64,000 nucleotides of DNA from Paraburkholderia polaris (GCF_012927345.1 NZ_JABBGJ010000035.1:55477-119476); one strand, 5' to 3'. Shown: positions 1 to 8,652, counted from the stretch's first letter. Program-made: numbers and translations. Notes: a model not told the origin generated them from the sequence alone.

Positions 1-626
1 ACTTTGTTGCGCATCAGGTTGATGCCGAGCGACTGCGCGAGACCGTCGCTATTGCGGATCGCCATGAAGGTCCGGCCGAGCAGCGAGTTGACAATGCGAT
101 GCATCAGCCACACACCGAGCACCAGAAACGCGAACACCAGGTAATAGAGTGGCCGCGGATTTTCAAACGAAACGATGCCGAAGCCCGCAGGCGCCGGAAT
201 GCCGACGATGTCCGAGACACCGTGCGTGAGGCTGTCCCATTTCTCGATCACGAGAAACATGATGTAGCCGACGCACAACGTGAAAATAGAAAAGTAATGG
301 CCGCGCAGACGCAGCGACACAAGCCCGACCAACGCGCCCAGTATCGCGACGACGACGCCTGACGCGATGAACGCAAGCCAGAACGGCACCTGATGATCGA
401 CCGTGAGAATGCCCACCGTGTATGCACCCACCGCCATGAAGCTGCCGTGTGCGAGATTGAACTGCCCCGTATAACCGGTAATCAGATTCAGCCCGACAGT
501 GGCCAGCGCGAAGATGTATGCAGTGGACATCACGGTGAGCATGTAGTCGTTGGTGGCCAGAAACGGGAACAGGAGACCGAGCACGAACAACAGCGTCCAC
601 CCCAGCTTGCCCTCGAATAATTTCAT
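1..626 (-). CDS. livM: Branched-chain amino acid-type ABC transporter permease LivM (3' end cut by window edge)
   Basis: Reading the minus strand from an ATG at 626-624 gives an open frame of about 208 codons that runs off the left edge. It begins MKLFEGKLGWTLLFVLGLLF and continues with hydrophobic segments and the LivM-like stretch GLNLITGYTGQFNLAHGSF, then SLRLRGHYFSIFTL, which in this family precedes the EAA loop. LivM is one of two inner-membrane permeases of HAAT-type ABC importers. It starts 8 bases after the livH stop, so the two are co-transcribed; ATPase and binding-protein genes would lie beyond the edge. The substrate cannot be told from the permease. Confidence 0.9.
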   Translation of the reverse strand, partial: MKLFEGKLGWTLLFVLGLLFPFLATNDYMLTVMSTAYIFALATVGLNLITGYTGQFNLAHGSFMAVGAYTVGILTVDHQVPFWLAFIASGVVVAILGALVGLVSLRLRGHYFSIFTLCVGYIMFLVIEKWDSLTHGVSDIVGIPAPAGFGIVSFENPRPLYYLVFAFLVLGVWLMHRIVNSLLGRTFMAIRNSDGLAQSLGINLMRNK

Positions 627-634
627 GACTGATC

Positions 635-1504
635 TCACGATGCGCGCAGTTCCCTGGTGAACAGCCCCTGAGGACGAACCGACAGAATCACCACCAGCAG
701 CACGAAGGCGATGATGTCCTTGTAGTCGGTCGAAATGTAGAAGGCGCCGAAGCTCTCCGCCATGCCGATGATCAGCCCGCCTACGATCGCGCCCGGCACG
801 CTGCCCATGCCGCCGAGAATGATGATCACGAAGGCCTTCAGGATCACCAGTTGACCCATCGCCGGATAGACGAGGTTGATAGGCGCGTACAGCGTGGCCG
901 CCACGGCGGCGAGAAGGCCCGAGATGCCGAAGGTCAGCATCGTCACCTTATTGGCGTCGATGCCCATTAGCGAGGCGCCGTCGCGGTCCTGCGCCATCGC
1001 GATGATGCTCGAGCCGATCACCGTGTATTTGAGGAAGAGTTGCAGCAGCACCACCAACGTGAACGCGGCGCCGATGATCAGCAAGCGCTGCAACGGCGCG
1101 GTCACGCCGCCCAGATCGATGATCCCGGCGTAGGGCGTGGCCATGCGATGAAAGTCCGCGCCCCAGATCGCTTGCGCACCGGCTTCGAGAAACAGCAGAA
1201 GGCCGATCGCGGCGATCATCGGATGCAATTCGGAAGATTTGCGCAACGGGTGGAACACCAGTCGCTCGGCAAGGATCGCGAGTACCGCGACGGCGAGGCC
1301 AGAGCCGATCATGGCGAGCCAGTAGTTCCAGCCGAGCCGGCTCATCAGGTAGAACGAGACGAACGCGCCGACCATGTAGAACGCGCCGTGGGCGAAATTC
1401 GGCACCGCGAGAATGCCGTAGACCAGCGTGAGTCCGAGTGCGACGAGGCTGTAGATGCCGCCCAGCGTCAACCCGTTGAGAACCTGCTGCAAAAACATAT
1501 CCAC
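635..1504 (-). CDS. livH: Branched-chain amino acid-type ABC transporter permease LivH
   Basis: A 289-residue polytopic membrane protein with LivH hallmarks: LNGLTLGGIYSLVALGLTL at the N-terminus, VPNFAHGAFYMVGAF, and IIILGGMGSVPGAIVGG near the C-terminus. The first codon of the frame is GTG; an ATG two codons later (1498) is an equally possible start. It forms the inner-membrane channel with LivM, which follows 8 bases downstream. The promoter region holds a sequence element also found before the porin gene at 2944 (see 1700-1730). Paralogues of this family also carry urea, amides and aromatic acids, so leucine-type transport is only the default guess. Confidence 0.92.
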   Translation of the reverse strand: MDMFLQQVLNGLTLGGIYSLVALGLTLVYGILAVPNFAHGAFYMVGAFVSFYLMSRLGWNYWLAMIGSGLAVAVLAILAERLVFHPLRKSSELHPMIAAIGLLLFLEAGAQAIWGADFHRMATPYAGIIDLGGVTAPLQRLLIIGAAFTLVVLLQLFLKYTVIGSSIIAMAQDRDGASLMGIDANKVTMLTFGISGLLAAVAATLYAPINLVYPAMGQLVILKAFVIIILGGMGSVPGAIVGGLIIGMAESFGAFYISTDYKDIIAFVLLVVILSVRPQGLFTRELRAS

Positions 1505-1699
1505 GCTTTTACACCCTCCAGCGGAGGCGGGCTATGCGATTGTCACCCTCGCCTCAGGGGACGCATCGCCGCTCGCCTGACTACGGACGGGACAACAGTC
1601 GCTGCTCGAATCCGGCGACCGTCATCGACGATTGTCGACGGTTTAAAACACGCATGCATTGGCGCGAACTGGAAAAGTGATGTGCAGCGGCGCGAGAGA

Positions 1700-1730
1700 A
1701 ATTTGGCACGAGCGTTCACTTTGCGTCAAT
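1700..1730 (-). promoter_or_regulatory. Promoter/operator element of livHM, shared with the porin
   Basis: Read on the minus strand, a TTGACG -35-like box (1729-1724) is followed after 17 bases by CCAAAT, a poor -10. The spacer holds a conserved GAACGsTCGTGCC core. A nearly identical 30-base block lies at 3204-3233, before the porin. The stretch 1505-1852 has no gene; besides this element it holds the palindrome at 1750-1764. Confidence 0.5.
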
Positions 1731-1749
1731 AGGATTTTCAATTTGATTG

Positions 1750-1764
1750 TTCTGCATTGCAGAT
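1750..1764. promoter_or_regulatory. Palindromic operator-like site, copy 1
   Basis: TTCTGCATTGCAGAT is a 15-base near-perfect inverted repeat (TTCTGCA/TGCAGAA with one end mismatch). It sits 20 bases upstream of the -35-like box of livHM. The same core occurs as a perfect palindrome at 3390-3404. The regulator is unknown. Confidence 0.45.
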
Positions 1765-1852
1765 TATTAGGGAAGTCACTTAGTTGATGCGCATTCTGGA
1801 TCGATCCGGCGTGCCACCCGCGCGGCACGCTCGATCATGCGTTCTGCACCGG

Positions 1853-2944
1853 CTAGAACATGTGCCGGATACCGACGTTCACGCCCGCCGTTGTGCCGGT
1901 CGCTTCGTTCAGTGCGTTGTTGACGGACAGTCCGGTGTGCATCGCACCGTGGTTGGTCACGAACCCGGCTTGCCCATACACCACGGTGGCTTTCGACAGC
2001 GAATACTCAAGCCCGGTGGACGCCAGTATCGAATTGTTCGACGAGTTGTTCCCATCGCGCGTCACCCATACGCCGGCGTCGACGTTCAGCGCCGGTGTGA
2101 TGCGATAACTGGCGCCGCCTGAATAGACGCGATCGTTGAACGAACCCGCCACCTTGTACTGCACGTATGAAGCCTTCACGGTCAGGTTATTGAACACGTA
2201 GCTGGCGCCGATTGCACGGCCATCGAATTCGACCACGCTTGGAATCGCGATCGATGCAGCGCTGCCACCGGCGTTGCCGCTGTAGAGCGCGGCATCGACC
2301 GTCAGCCCGCCGAGGTGGTAACGCAGGCTCGCCGAGTACTGACGGCCCGCCTGAAAATCCCCAGCCGTGCCGCCCAATGCCATCATCGCGCTGGCTTGCA
2401 AGCCGGCGATTTCCGGCGACGTGTACGAAATGCCGTTCGGGTTGAACAGGCCGGTCACATAGACATTGTTGAGGTAGGTGATGAGGCCGCTGCCGAAGTA
2501 CGACATCTCGCGCGGGTCGAAGTCGTACACCGCGAGGAAGAACGGTGAGAACTGCAAGCCGGCCTTGACCGTACCGTAGCGGCTGTCCACGCCAACCCAC
2601 GCCTGCCGTCCGAATTCGTTGCCGTTCGAATTGCTGAGCGAGCCGTTGGCAATGCTGATGCCACTTTCGAGTTCGAAGATCGCGCGCATGCTGCCGCCGA
2701 GATCTTCGGCGCCGCGCATGCCGAAGCGCGAACCCGAGAGCCCGCTGTCGGTGAACGAGTATTGATGGCCGGCGCTCTGACCGGTCGTCGGGTCAAGCGT
2801 TTTGCTGGTGTAGAGGAGGGAGCCGTCGACGATACCGTACAACGTGACGCTGCTTTGCGCATGGGCGCTCGGGGCGGCGCCTAGTGCGCACGCACCTGCT
2901 AATCCAAGAATGGCTCCAAACCGATTGCGATAACTTGCCGGCAT
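1853..2944 (-). CDS. Gram-negative trimeric porin
   Basis: A 363-residue outer-membrane porin. The start at 2944 (MPASYRNRFGAILGLAGACA) is chosen because AAGGAG lies just upstream and a clean signal peptide ends at AHAQ; the frame is open further upstream but without signal character. The mature protein begins SSVTLYGIVDGSLLY and ends GVNVGIRHMF, with the terminal phenylalanine needed for outer-membrane insertion. Porins of this Burkholderia/Neisseria type form 16-strand barrels for small solutes. Its promoter shares a long element with livHM, which suggests common control and perhaps a common solute. Nothing but regulatory sequence is seen in the 473 bases up to the next gene. Confidence 0.93.
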   Translation of the reverse strand: MPASYRNRFGAILGLAGACALGAAPSAHAQSSVTLYGIVDGSLLYTSKTLDPTTGQSAGHQYSFTDSGLSGSRFGMRGAEDLGGSMRAIFELESGISIANGSLSNSNGNEFGRQAWVGVDSRYGTVKAGLQFSPFFLAVYDFDPREMSYFGSGLITYLNNVYVTGLFNPNGISYTSPEIAGLQASAMMALGGTAGDFQAGRQYSASLRYHLGGLTVDAALYSGNAGGSAASIAIPSVVEFDGRAIGASYVFNNLTVKASYVQYKVAGSFNDRVYSGGASYRITPALNVDAGVWVTRDGNNSSNNSILASTGLEYSLSKATVVYGQAGFVTNHGAMHTGLSVNNALNEATGTTAGVNVGIRHMF

Positions 2945-3203
2945 GCTTCGTGTCTCCTTGTTTATTGGAATCGATTGAACTGGCGAAGTAATGCGTGTGC
3001 TGCAAGGTTCTGGCGATCTGTTGCGTGATGCGATTTCAATGGGCGATAACGGGCCTTCGCGATCTGGTAAGGGATGCGAAATAATGGGTCTGCTGGTGAG
3101 CGCCTTGGGTCCGGTTGCCTGCTGGTTGTCTCCTGGGTCGCTGGGACGGCTCGGCGCTGCTATGAACTCATTGATCGCGTGCTTGCGCACAGGATGCAGG
3201 CAC

Positions 3204-3233
3204 AATTTGGCACGACCGTTCGCTCTGTGTCAA
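3204..3233 (-). promoter_or_regulatory. Promoter/operator element of the porin, shared with livHM
   Basis: On the minus strand TTGACA (3232-3227) is a consensus -35; 17 bases on is CCAAAT. The block matches 1700-1730 at 24 or more of 30 positions, and both include GAACGsTCGTGCCAAATT. It lies about 260 bases before the porin ATG. Confidence 0.5.
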
Positions 3234-3389
3234 CGGGGGGAATCGCTCGTTTGGACTGCAATGCAGGCCTAAATAGGGAAAACACCTGGGGTTGTGGGCG
3301 GGCTTGATTTGAGCCGTAAGGCTATGTAATTCAAGGGAGTGGGCGGAATTATCCGGTTTGAATTACCGGTCGGTTGCTTGGTGTTGATG

Positions 3390-3404
3390 TTCTGCATTGC
3401 AGAA
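3390..3404. promoter_or_regulatory. Palindromic operator-like site, copy 2
   Basis: TTCTGCATTGCAGAA is a perfect 15-base inverted repeat between the porin promoter and the end of the LysR gene. It is the same core as 1750-1764, but here it is about 157 bases from the -35-like box instead of 20. Confidence 0.45.
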
Positions 3405-3417
3405 CTGAGGGGCTGAC

Positions 3418-4329
3418 TCAACGCGCCCCAAGCGTCTCTATCAGCATGTCGACGAATGCCTTGACCCGCGCCGTCATTTGCAACTGTTGCGGGTACACCG
3501 CGTAAATATCGGCACCCGGCGTGCGGTATTCCGGCAGTACATGGATCAGGCGGCCGTCGGCGAGATACTCCGCGATATCCCATTCCGCCCGCATCAGAAT
3601 GCCGTGGCCGTCCAGCGCCCACTTCACCGCGATCTCGCCGTCATTGGTGGTGAGGTTGCCGCGCACGCGAACTGTCTCGGTCTTTTCGGATGAACCGCGT
3701 CCGCTGGTCAGACGCCATAGCCCGTAGCCATCGTCGCCCTGACGGATGCCAATGCAGTTGTGTTGCGATAGCTCGGCCGGACTGCGTGGCGCGCGCCGTT
3801 TGGCGAAGTACGCAGGCGATGCGCAAAGCAGCCGCCGGTTCGACGCGACCCGGCGCGCAATCACGCGAGCATCCGGCGGTTCGCCGAAGCGCACGCACAC
3901 GTCGAAGGCGTCGTCGCTGATCGGCGGCGGATCGACGGAGAGCTGCAACTGCACGTCCACCTCGGGAAAGCGCCGCACAAACCGGGAAATCAGCGGCGCC
4001 ACGTGACTGCGGCCGAAGCCGAGGGTCGCGTTCACGCGTAGCAGGCCTTTCGGCGCCGCTTGCGAGCCGCCGAGCAATTGGGCCAGGTCGTCCATTTCGC
4101 TCAGGATGCGCCGTGCCCGGGTGAGATAGAGCTCGCCCTCCGGCGTAAGGCTCATGCGCCGCGTTGTGCGATTGACGAGCGACACGCCCGCGCGCGATTC
4201 CATTTGCGCCAGATGCTTGCTCACGGCCGCGGTACTCAACCCGAGTTCGCGCGCAGCCGCCGTCAGGCTGCCGCTTGCGGCGAGCGTGGAGAAGAAGGCG
4301 AGGTCGTCCGGTTGTATTGAGGAGGTCAT
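3418..4329 (-). CDS. LysR-family regulator, divergent from tartrate/D-malate dehydrogenase
   Basis: A 303-residue LysR-type activator. The N-terminal winged helix is clear (LAFFSTLAASGSLTAAARELGLSTAAVSKHLAQME), followed by a co-inducer domain; phrases such as HNCIGIRQGDDGYGLWRL place it in the large subgroup of small-acid and YafC/DmlR-like regulators. It is divergent from the dehydrogenase gene at 4503. The intergenic region holds a TTAAC-N5-GTTAA palindrome of T-N11-A type (4407-4421), a likely binding site. By context it should activate the dehydrogenase and carrier in response to tartrate or D-malate (inference). Confidence 0.9.
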   Translation of the reverse strand: MTSSIQPDDLAFFSTLAASGSLTAAARELGLSTAAVSKHLAQMESRAGVSLVNRTTRRMSLTPEGELYLTRARRILSEMDDLAQLLGGSQAAPKGLLRVNATLGFGRSHVAPLISRFVRRFPEVDVQLQLSVDPPPISDDAFDVCVRFGEPPDARVIARRVASNRRLLCASPAYFAKRRAPRSPAELSQHNCIGIRQGDDGYGLWRLTSGRGSSEKTETVRVRGNLTTNDGEIAVKWALDGHGILMRAEWDIAEYLADGRLIHVLPEYRTPGADIYAVYPQQLQMTARVKAFVDMLIETLGAR

Positions 4330-4338
4330 GTTGAGCAG

Positions 4339-4386
4339 GCCAACGAAGCGGCCAATGAGGGGGCCAACGAAGGGGCCAACGAGGAG
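4339..4386 (+). repeat. Four tandem copies of a 12-base unit
   Basis: The unit GGCCAACGAAGG is repeated four times with small changes, just upstream of the LysR start in the divergent promoter region. The copy number could vary between strains. Confidence 0.8.
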
Positions 4387-4406
4387 ACTGACGAGCCGCT
4401 CATTAT

Positions 4407-4421
4407 TAACTTCAGGTTAAG
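4407..4421. promoter_or_regulatory. Candidate LysR operator
   Basis: TTAAC-TTCAG-GTTAA is a perfect inverted repeat with a T-N11-A core, the classic LysR box form, between the LysR gene and the dehydrogenase it faces. Confidence 0.55.
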
Positions 4422-4502
4422 GATGCTTTGAGTCTAGCAGCGTTTTCGCGAGCAGTCTCCGCTCTAGGATGCAGCCATACGTTCAACACCAAGGAGACGC
4501 TA

Positions 4503-5597
4503 GTGAAGACCTACCGCATCGCAACCATTCCCGGCGACGGCATCGGCAAGGAAGTCGTGCCCGCGGGCCAACGGGTTCTCGAAGCCATCGCTGCGCGAAG
4601 CGATGCCTTCCAGTTTGAGTTCGAGAATTTCGATTGGGGCGGCGATTTCTACCGCCAGCACGGTGTGATGATGCCGGCCGATGGGCTGGACGCCATCCGC
4701 AACAAGGATGCGATTCTGTTCGGTTCAGCGGGCGACCCGCATATTCCTGATCACGTGACGCTTTGGGGTTTGCGCCTGAAGATCTGTCAGGGCTTCGATC
4801 AGTACGCGAACGTGCGTCCCACCCGCATTCTTCCCGGCATTGACGCGCCATTAAAGCGCTGCGGGCCGAAGGATCTCGACTGGGTCATCGTTCGCGAGAA
4901 CTCTGAAGGTGAATACTCCGGCGTGGGCGGACGCGCACACCAGGGCCATCCGATCGAAGTGGCAACGGACGTTTCGATGATGACCCGCGCGGGCGTCGAA
5001 CGCATTCTTCGGTTCGCGTTCCGCCTCGCACAGTCGCGGCCGCGCAAGCTGCTGACGGTGATCACCAAGAGCAATGCGCAACGCCACGCCATGGTGATGT
5101 GGGACGAGATTGCTCTCGAAGTCTCGAAGGAATTTCCCGACGTCAAATGGGACAAGGAACTCGTCGACGCTGCCACCGCGCGCATGGTCAACCGTCCCGC
5201 CACGCTCGACACGATCGTCGCGACGAACCTGCACGCGGACATTCTCAGCGATTTGGCAGCGGCACTAGCCGGCAGCCTCGGCATCGCGCCGACCGCGAAT
5301 CTCGACCCCGAGCGCCGCTATCCCTCGATGTTCGAGCCGATCCACGGCTCCGCTTTCGACATCATGGGCAAGGGTCTCGCCAATCCGGTCGGCACGTTCT
5401 GGTCGGTCGTGATGATGCTCGAGCATCTTGGTGAGACGGGCGCTGCCCAGCAATTGATGAACGCGATCGAACGCATCACGGCTGACCCGGCGCTGCATAC
5501 CGGTGACCTCGGCGGCACGGCTACAACAGCGCAGGTGACTGACGCGGTTTGCGCGATCCTCGCCGCGGAACCGGCGGCGCAGTCCAAGGCAGCCTGA
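4503..5597 (+). CDS. ttuC: Tartrate / D-malate dehydrogenase (isocitrate-isopropylmalate dehydrogenase family)
   Basis: A 364-residue NAD-dependent beta-decarboxylating dehydrogenase, the usual length for TtuC/DmlA. The start is GTG at 4503: AAGGAG lies 6 bases upstream and the protein then opens directly as VKTYRIATIPGDGIGKEV. Family motifs are PGDGIGKEV, VRENSEGEYSGVGGR (substrate loop), KSNAQRHAMVMWDE, the metal-binding DILSDLAAALAGSLG and EPIHGSAFDI. Members oxidise tartrate, D-malate or related acids to oxaloglycolate, pyruvate and CO2. It sits between its LysR regulator and an MFS anion carrier, so tartrate or D-malate use is likely; which one cannot be decided here. Confidence 0.9.
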   Translation: MKTYRIATIPGDGIGKEVVPAGQRVLEAIAARSDAFQFEFENFDWGGDFYRQHGVMMPADGLDAIRNKDAILFGSAGDPHIPDHVTLWGLRLKICQGFDQYANVRPTRILPGIDAPLKRCGPKDLDWVIVRENSEGEYSGVGGRAHQGHPIEVATDVSMMTRAGVERILRFAFRLAQSRPRKLLTVITKSNAQRHAMVMWDEIALEVSKEFPDVKWDKELVDAATARMVNRPATLDTIVATNLHADILSDLAAALAGSLGIAPTANLDPERRYPSMFEPIHGSAFDIMGKGLANPVGTFWSVVMMLEHLGETGAAQQLMNAIERITADPALHTGDLGGTATTAQVTDAVCAILAAEPAAQSKAA

Positions 5598-5638
5598 ACA
5601 CGCAACACGCAACACGCAACACGCAACACGCAACACGC
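5597..5638 (+). repeat. Six perfect tandem copies of AACACGC
   Basis: A 7-base unit repeated six times without error, beginning on the last base of the dehydrogenase stop codon. A perfect short array like this is prone to slippage. Confidence 0.9.
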
Positions 5639-5653
5639 ATTAGACAAAAACAT

Positions 5654-5684
5654 AACGCCCGGACGAACACGTCACGGGCGTTTT
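5654..5684 (+). terminator. Terminator-like hairpin before the MFS gene
   Basis: AACGCCCG at 5654-5661 pairs with CGGGCGTT at 5675-5682, with a 13-base loop and TT following. It could end the dehydrogenase transcript or act as an attenuator, since the MFS gene starts only 17 bases further on. Confidence 0.5.
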
Positions 5685-5701
5685 AAAGAATGGAGACTGG
5701 C

Positions 5702-6997
5702 ATGGCCAATGAATTGCAAGCCCGCGTGGTTCGCAAGCTGACGTGGCGCATTTTGCCCTTCGTCATGCTGCTTTATTTTGTGAGCTTTCTCGATCGTGTG
5801 AACGTTGGCTTCGCCGCGCTCACGATGAACAAGGACCTCGGACTCTCGCCGACCATGTTCGGGCTCGGCGGCGGCATCTTCTTTCTTGGGTACTTTCTGT
5901 TCGAAGTGCCCTCGAACCTCATTCTGAACAAGGTCGGTGCGCGTATCTGGATTGCACGCGTGATGGTGACGTGGGGCCTGGTGTCGGCGGCGTCCGCGTT
6001 TGTCGTTGGGCCGAACTCGTTCTATACGCTGCGCTTTTTGCTTGGTGTGGCCGAAGCCGGTTTCTTTCCCGGCATCATTCTCTATCTCAGCCAGTGGTTT
6101 CCCGCGCGACAGCGGGCAGTCGCCGCCGCGGCGTTCATGGCGGCCGCGCCTTTGTCGACGGCAATCGGCTCGCCCATTTCAGGCGCCCTCATGCAGATGC
6201 CGGCCCTGTTCGGATTGAAAGACTGGCAATGGCTTTTCCTCATCGAAGCAATTCCTGCTGTCGTGCTCGGGTTCGTGGTTCTGAAAGCACTCACCGATTC
6301 GCCAGAAAAGGCGAAGTGGCTCGCCGCGGATGAGAAGGCGTGGCTCGTCGCGACCTTGCGCGAAGAACGCGCGGGACGTGAATCGCAGGCAGGCCACGCG
6401 GCAGGTGCGCTCGCCGCGCTGCGCGATCCGCGCGTGTGGATCATGTCGATGATTTACTTCGGTACGTCGGCGGGCCTTTATACGCTCGGCCTATGGGCGC
6501 CACTGATTATTCGTCAATTCGGTTTTAGCGCACTCGGCACGGGCGCGTTGAATGCGATTCCCAGCGTGCTGGCTGTGATCGGCATGGTGATGTGGGCTCG
6601 CCATTCGGATCGTACTGGCGAGCGCACGTGGCATGTGGTGATTCCGTGTGTTGCAGCAGGCGTTGGGCTCGCGTGGGCGGGCTTCGCGGATACCATTGTT
6701 GCTGTCGTGCTCGCCCTGATCCTCGTGAACGTCGGCATTAGCGCGGCCAAGGCGCCGCTGTGGGCCATGCCGAGTGCCTTTCTCTCGGGCGCTGGCGCAG
6801 CGGCCGGTATCGCCATGATCAACTCGATCGGTAATCTCGGCGGTTTCGTCGGCCCGTTTGCAATCGGCTGGCTGAAGAGTGTGACGGGGGGATACGCTGC
6901 CGGACTTTACGTGGTGGCCGCGAGTCTCGCGGTATCAGCCATGCTCACTTTGGCTATCGGCCGGCGAGGATATCGGGCGGCGCCCGCGCCGCAATGA
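5702..6997 (+). CDS. MFS carrier, anion:cation symporter (ACS) family, probable tartrate/organic acid uptake
   Basis: About 431 residues with twelve predicted membrane segments. The signature FLDRVNVGFAALTMNKDLGL in helix 1-2 is typical of the ACS family (TtuB, ExuT, phthalate carriers). The start at 5702 is preferred over the in-frame ATG at 5690 because GGAG lies 8 bases before it. The ACS branch takes up organic anions with protons. Its position after the dehydrogenase suggests tartrate or D-malate as substrate (inference from context), comparable to ttuB-ttuC pairs. Confidence 0.88.
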   Translation: MANELQARVVRKLTWRILPFVMLLYFVSFLDRVNVGFAALTMNKDLGLSPTMFGLGGGIFFLGYFLFEVPSNLILNKVGARIWIARVMVTWGLVSAASAFVVGPNSFYTLRFLLGVAEAGFFPGIILYLSQWFPARQRAVAAAAFMAAAPLSTAIGSPISGALMQMPALFGLKDWQWLFLIEAIPAVVLGFVVLKALTDSPEKAKWLAADEKAWLVATLREERAGRESQAGHAAGALAALRDPRVWIMSMIYFGTSAGLYTLGLWAPLIIRQFGFSALGTGALNAIPSVLAVIGMVMWARHSDRTGERTWHVVIPCVAAGVGLAWAGFADTIVAVVLALILVNVGISAAKAPLWAMPSAFLSGAGAAAGIAMINSIGNLGGFVGPFAIGWLKSVTGGYAAGLYVVAASLAVSAMLTLAIGRRGYRAAPAPQ

Positions 6998-7167
6998 TCT
7001 CGCTGGTTTCTGGTCGGCTTGCTGATTGTTCGGCGAGTCGTGCAGAACCGAATGGGGATGAGAACCGTTGGCGTTCTCGCTAAAGATGTGCTTTAAGGCC
7101 TTTCTGATTTCCCTGCCTGAATCGATTACGCTTCGTTGTTAGCGACCCGATACGCAGGCACGTCACT

Positions 7168-8298
7168 ATGGCATCCAAACATGAAGTCAAGCGGTACAGA
7201 GCCAACCTCTCCGATGAGCTTCATAGTGCCGCGCTCTATGAAACACTTGCGAAGGTCGAGAAGGACGACACCCGCAAGCAGGTCTACAGCGACCTCGCGA
7301 AGTCGGAGCGCGATCATGCACAGGTGTGGGCCGATAAGCTGAGAGCTAACGGCATCCAGCCGAAGGGCACCGGCCAGGCCGTGAAAACGCGGCTGATGAA
7401 AACACTGGTACGCCTGTTCGGCGCGGGCTTCGTGCTATCCACGCTCGCCGCGGCCGAATACGCCGACCGCAACAAATACCAGGGGCAGCCGGACGCGGGC
7501 CGCATGTCGGCCGACGAGCATCACCACGCGGCGGTGGTCCAGACCCTGGCTCACGGCGGCGGCGACCCGGACCTGTCGCAAGGGGCGCGCATCGCCGCAG
7601 CGGAGTCGTGGCATAAGGGCGTTTCCTCGGGTAACGATCTGCGCGCGGCCGTCCTCGGTGCGAACGACGGCCTCGTTTCGAACTTCTGCCTGATCATGGG
7701 CGTGGCTGGTGCGGGAACCGGCAACAAGGCGATCCTGCTCACGGGGCTCGCTGGCCTGATCGCCGGCGCGTGCTCGATGGCGCTGGGAGAATGGCTGTCG
7801 GTGACCAATGCGCGCGAGTTAGCCAGCACCCAGATTGCCAAAGAAGCGGAAGAGCTGGAAGTGTCGCCGGAAGCCGAGGAACACGAGCTGGCGCTGATTT
7901 ATCGCGCGAAGGGTCTTGACGCGGCCGAGGCCAAACGGGTGGCTTCGCAAATGATGCGCGACAAGGACAAGGCGCTCGATACCTTGACGCGCGAGGAGCT
8001 CGGGCTCGATCCCGCCGAGTTGGGCGGCAATCCGTGGTCTGCTGCGGGTGTCTCGTTTTGCCTGTTCTCGGTCGGCGCGATTTTTCCGGTGATGCCGTTC
8101 CTGTGGACCCATGGGTTTAGCGCGATCGTGCAATGCATCGTGCTTAGTACGCTTGCGCTCGCGTCCATTGGCGTCTTTACCTCGCTATTCAACGGACGTA
8201 GCGCGAGCTTCTCGGCCATGCGACAGATCGTCATCGGTCTCATTGCCGCGGGGTTCACGTTCGGGGTTGGGAGGCTACTGGGCGTGTCGATCTCGTGA
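7168..8298 (+). CDS. mbfA: Ferritin-like/VIT1 fusion protein, probable iron exporter (MbfA type)
   Basis: A 376-residue two-domain protein. Residues 1-150 form a rubrerythrin-like four-helix bundle with di-iron ligands (DELHSAALYETL, ERDHAQVW, ADEHHHAAVVQTL). Residues 150-376 are a CCC1/VIT1 transporter domain starting LRAAVLGANDGLVSNFCLIM, with five hydrophobic segments and an acidic cytosolic insertion (KEAEELEVSPEAEEHEL). In Agrobacterium and Bradyrhizobium, MbfA exports iron and protects from peroxide under Irr control. No Irr-like box was recognised upstream. It appears to be a single-gene unit, unrelated to its neighbours. Confidence 0.9.
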   Translation: MASKHEVKRYRANLSDELHSAALYETLAKVEKDDTRKQVYSDLAKSERDHAQVWADKLRANGIQPKGTGQAVKTRLMKTLVRLFGAGFVLSTLAAAEYADRNKYQGQPDAGRMSADEHHHAAVVQTLAHGGGDPDLSQGARIAAAESWHKGVSSGNDLRAAVLGANDGLVSNFCLIMGVAGAGTGNKAILLTGLAGLIAGACSMALGEWLSVTNARELASTQIAKEAEELEVSPEAEEHELALIYRAKGLDAAEAKRVASQMMRDKDKALDTLTREELGLDPAELGGNPWSAAGVSFCLFSVGAIFPVMPFLWTHGFSAIVQCIVLSTLALASIGVFTSLFNGRSASFSAMRQIVIGLIAAGFTFGVGRLLGVSIS

Positions 8299-8303
8299 CC
8301 GCA

Positions 8304-8356
8304 AAGGTCCCGCCAGGAGCCGATCTGGCAAGCCCGGAGTGACGGCGGGCGACCTT
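8304..8356 (+). repeat. Imperfect inverted repeat after mbfA
   Basis: AAGGTCCCGCC and GGCGGGCGACCTT can pair around a 29-base loop. It begins 5 bases after the mbfA stop and may be its terminator, although no T run follows. Confidence 0.3.
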
Positions 8357-8523
8357 AAGGTTCCCGTAATAATTGTCGTGCATTATCCGTCGGTTATACG
8401 TCCCGTTGTCCCCCTGTCGCGAGCAACCAGCAACGCCTTTTTCGGCCCGAACCGGCAACCAATAGCCAGGTCGTGCCATTTTGAATATTTGCCGACGAAC
8501 CTCCACGTTGGCCGGGGAATGCA

Positions 8524-8652
8524 ATGAGCTTTTCTGCAGAGATTTGGGCGCTCGTGCGTCTGTGCTGCATGTATCCGGTGTTGGGCGGGATTGCGATCTG
8601 GTATTTTTCGCGGGCAGACCGGCTGGTCCACAAGGTCCGGTCACGCAGCTGA
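8524..8652 (+). CDS. Possible 42-residue membrane microprotein
   Basis: A short frame from ATG 8524, with GGGG upstream, that reads MSFSAEIWALVRLCCMYPVL, then a hydrophobic segment and a basic tail (SRADRLVHKVRSRS). It has one plausible membrane helix with positive-inside topology. There is no family assignment and chance is possible. The rest of 8299-9046 shows no other gene, only the operator repeat near 8881-8918. Confidence 0.25.
   Translation: MSFSAEIWALVRLCCMYPVLGGIAIWYFSRADRLVHKVRSRS

Noticed and set aside
1700..3233. TGGCACGA blocks as sigma-54 (-24/-12) promoters on the plus strand
   Set aside because: The -24 half fits but the -12 half (TTCAC/TTCGC) does not match TTGC, and no plus-strand gene follows; the minus-strand -35 reading suits the actual genes.
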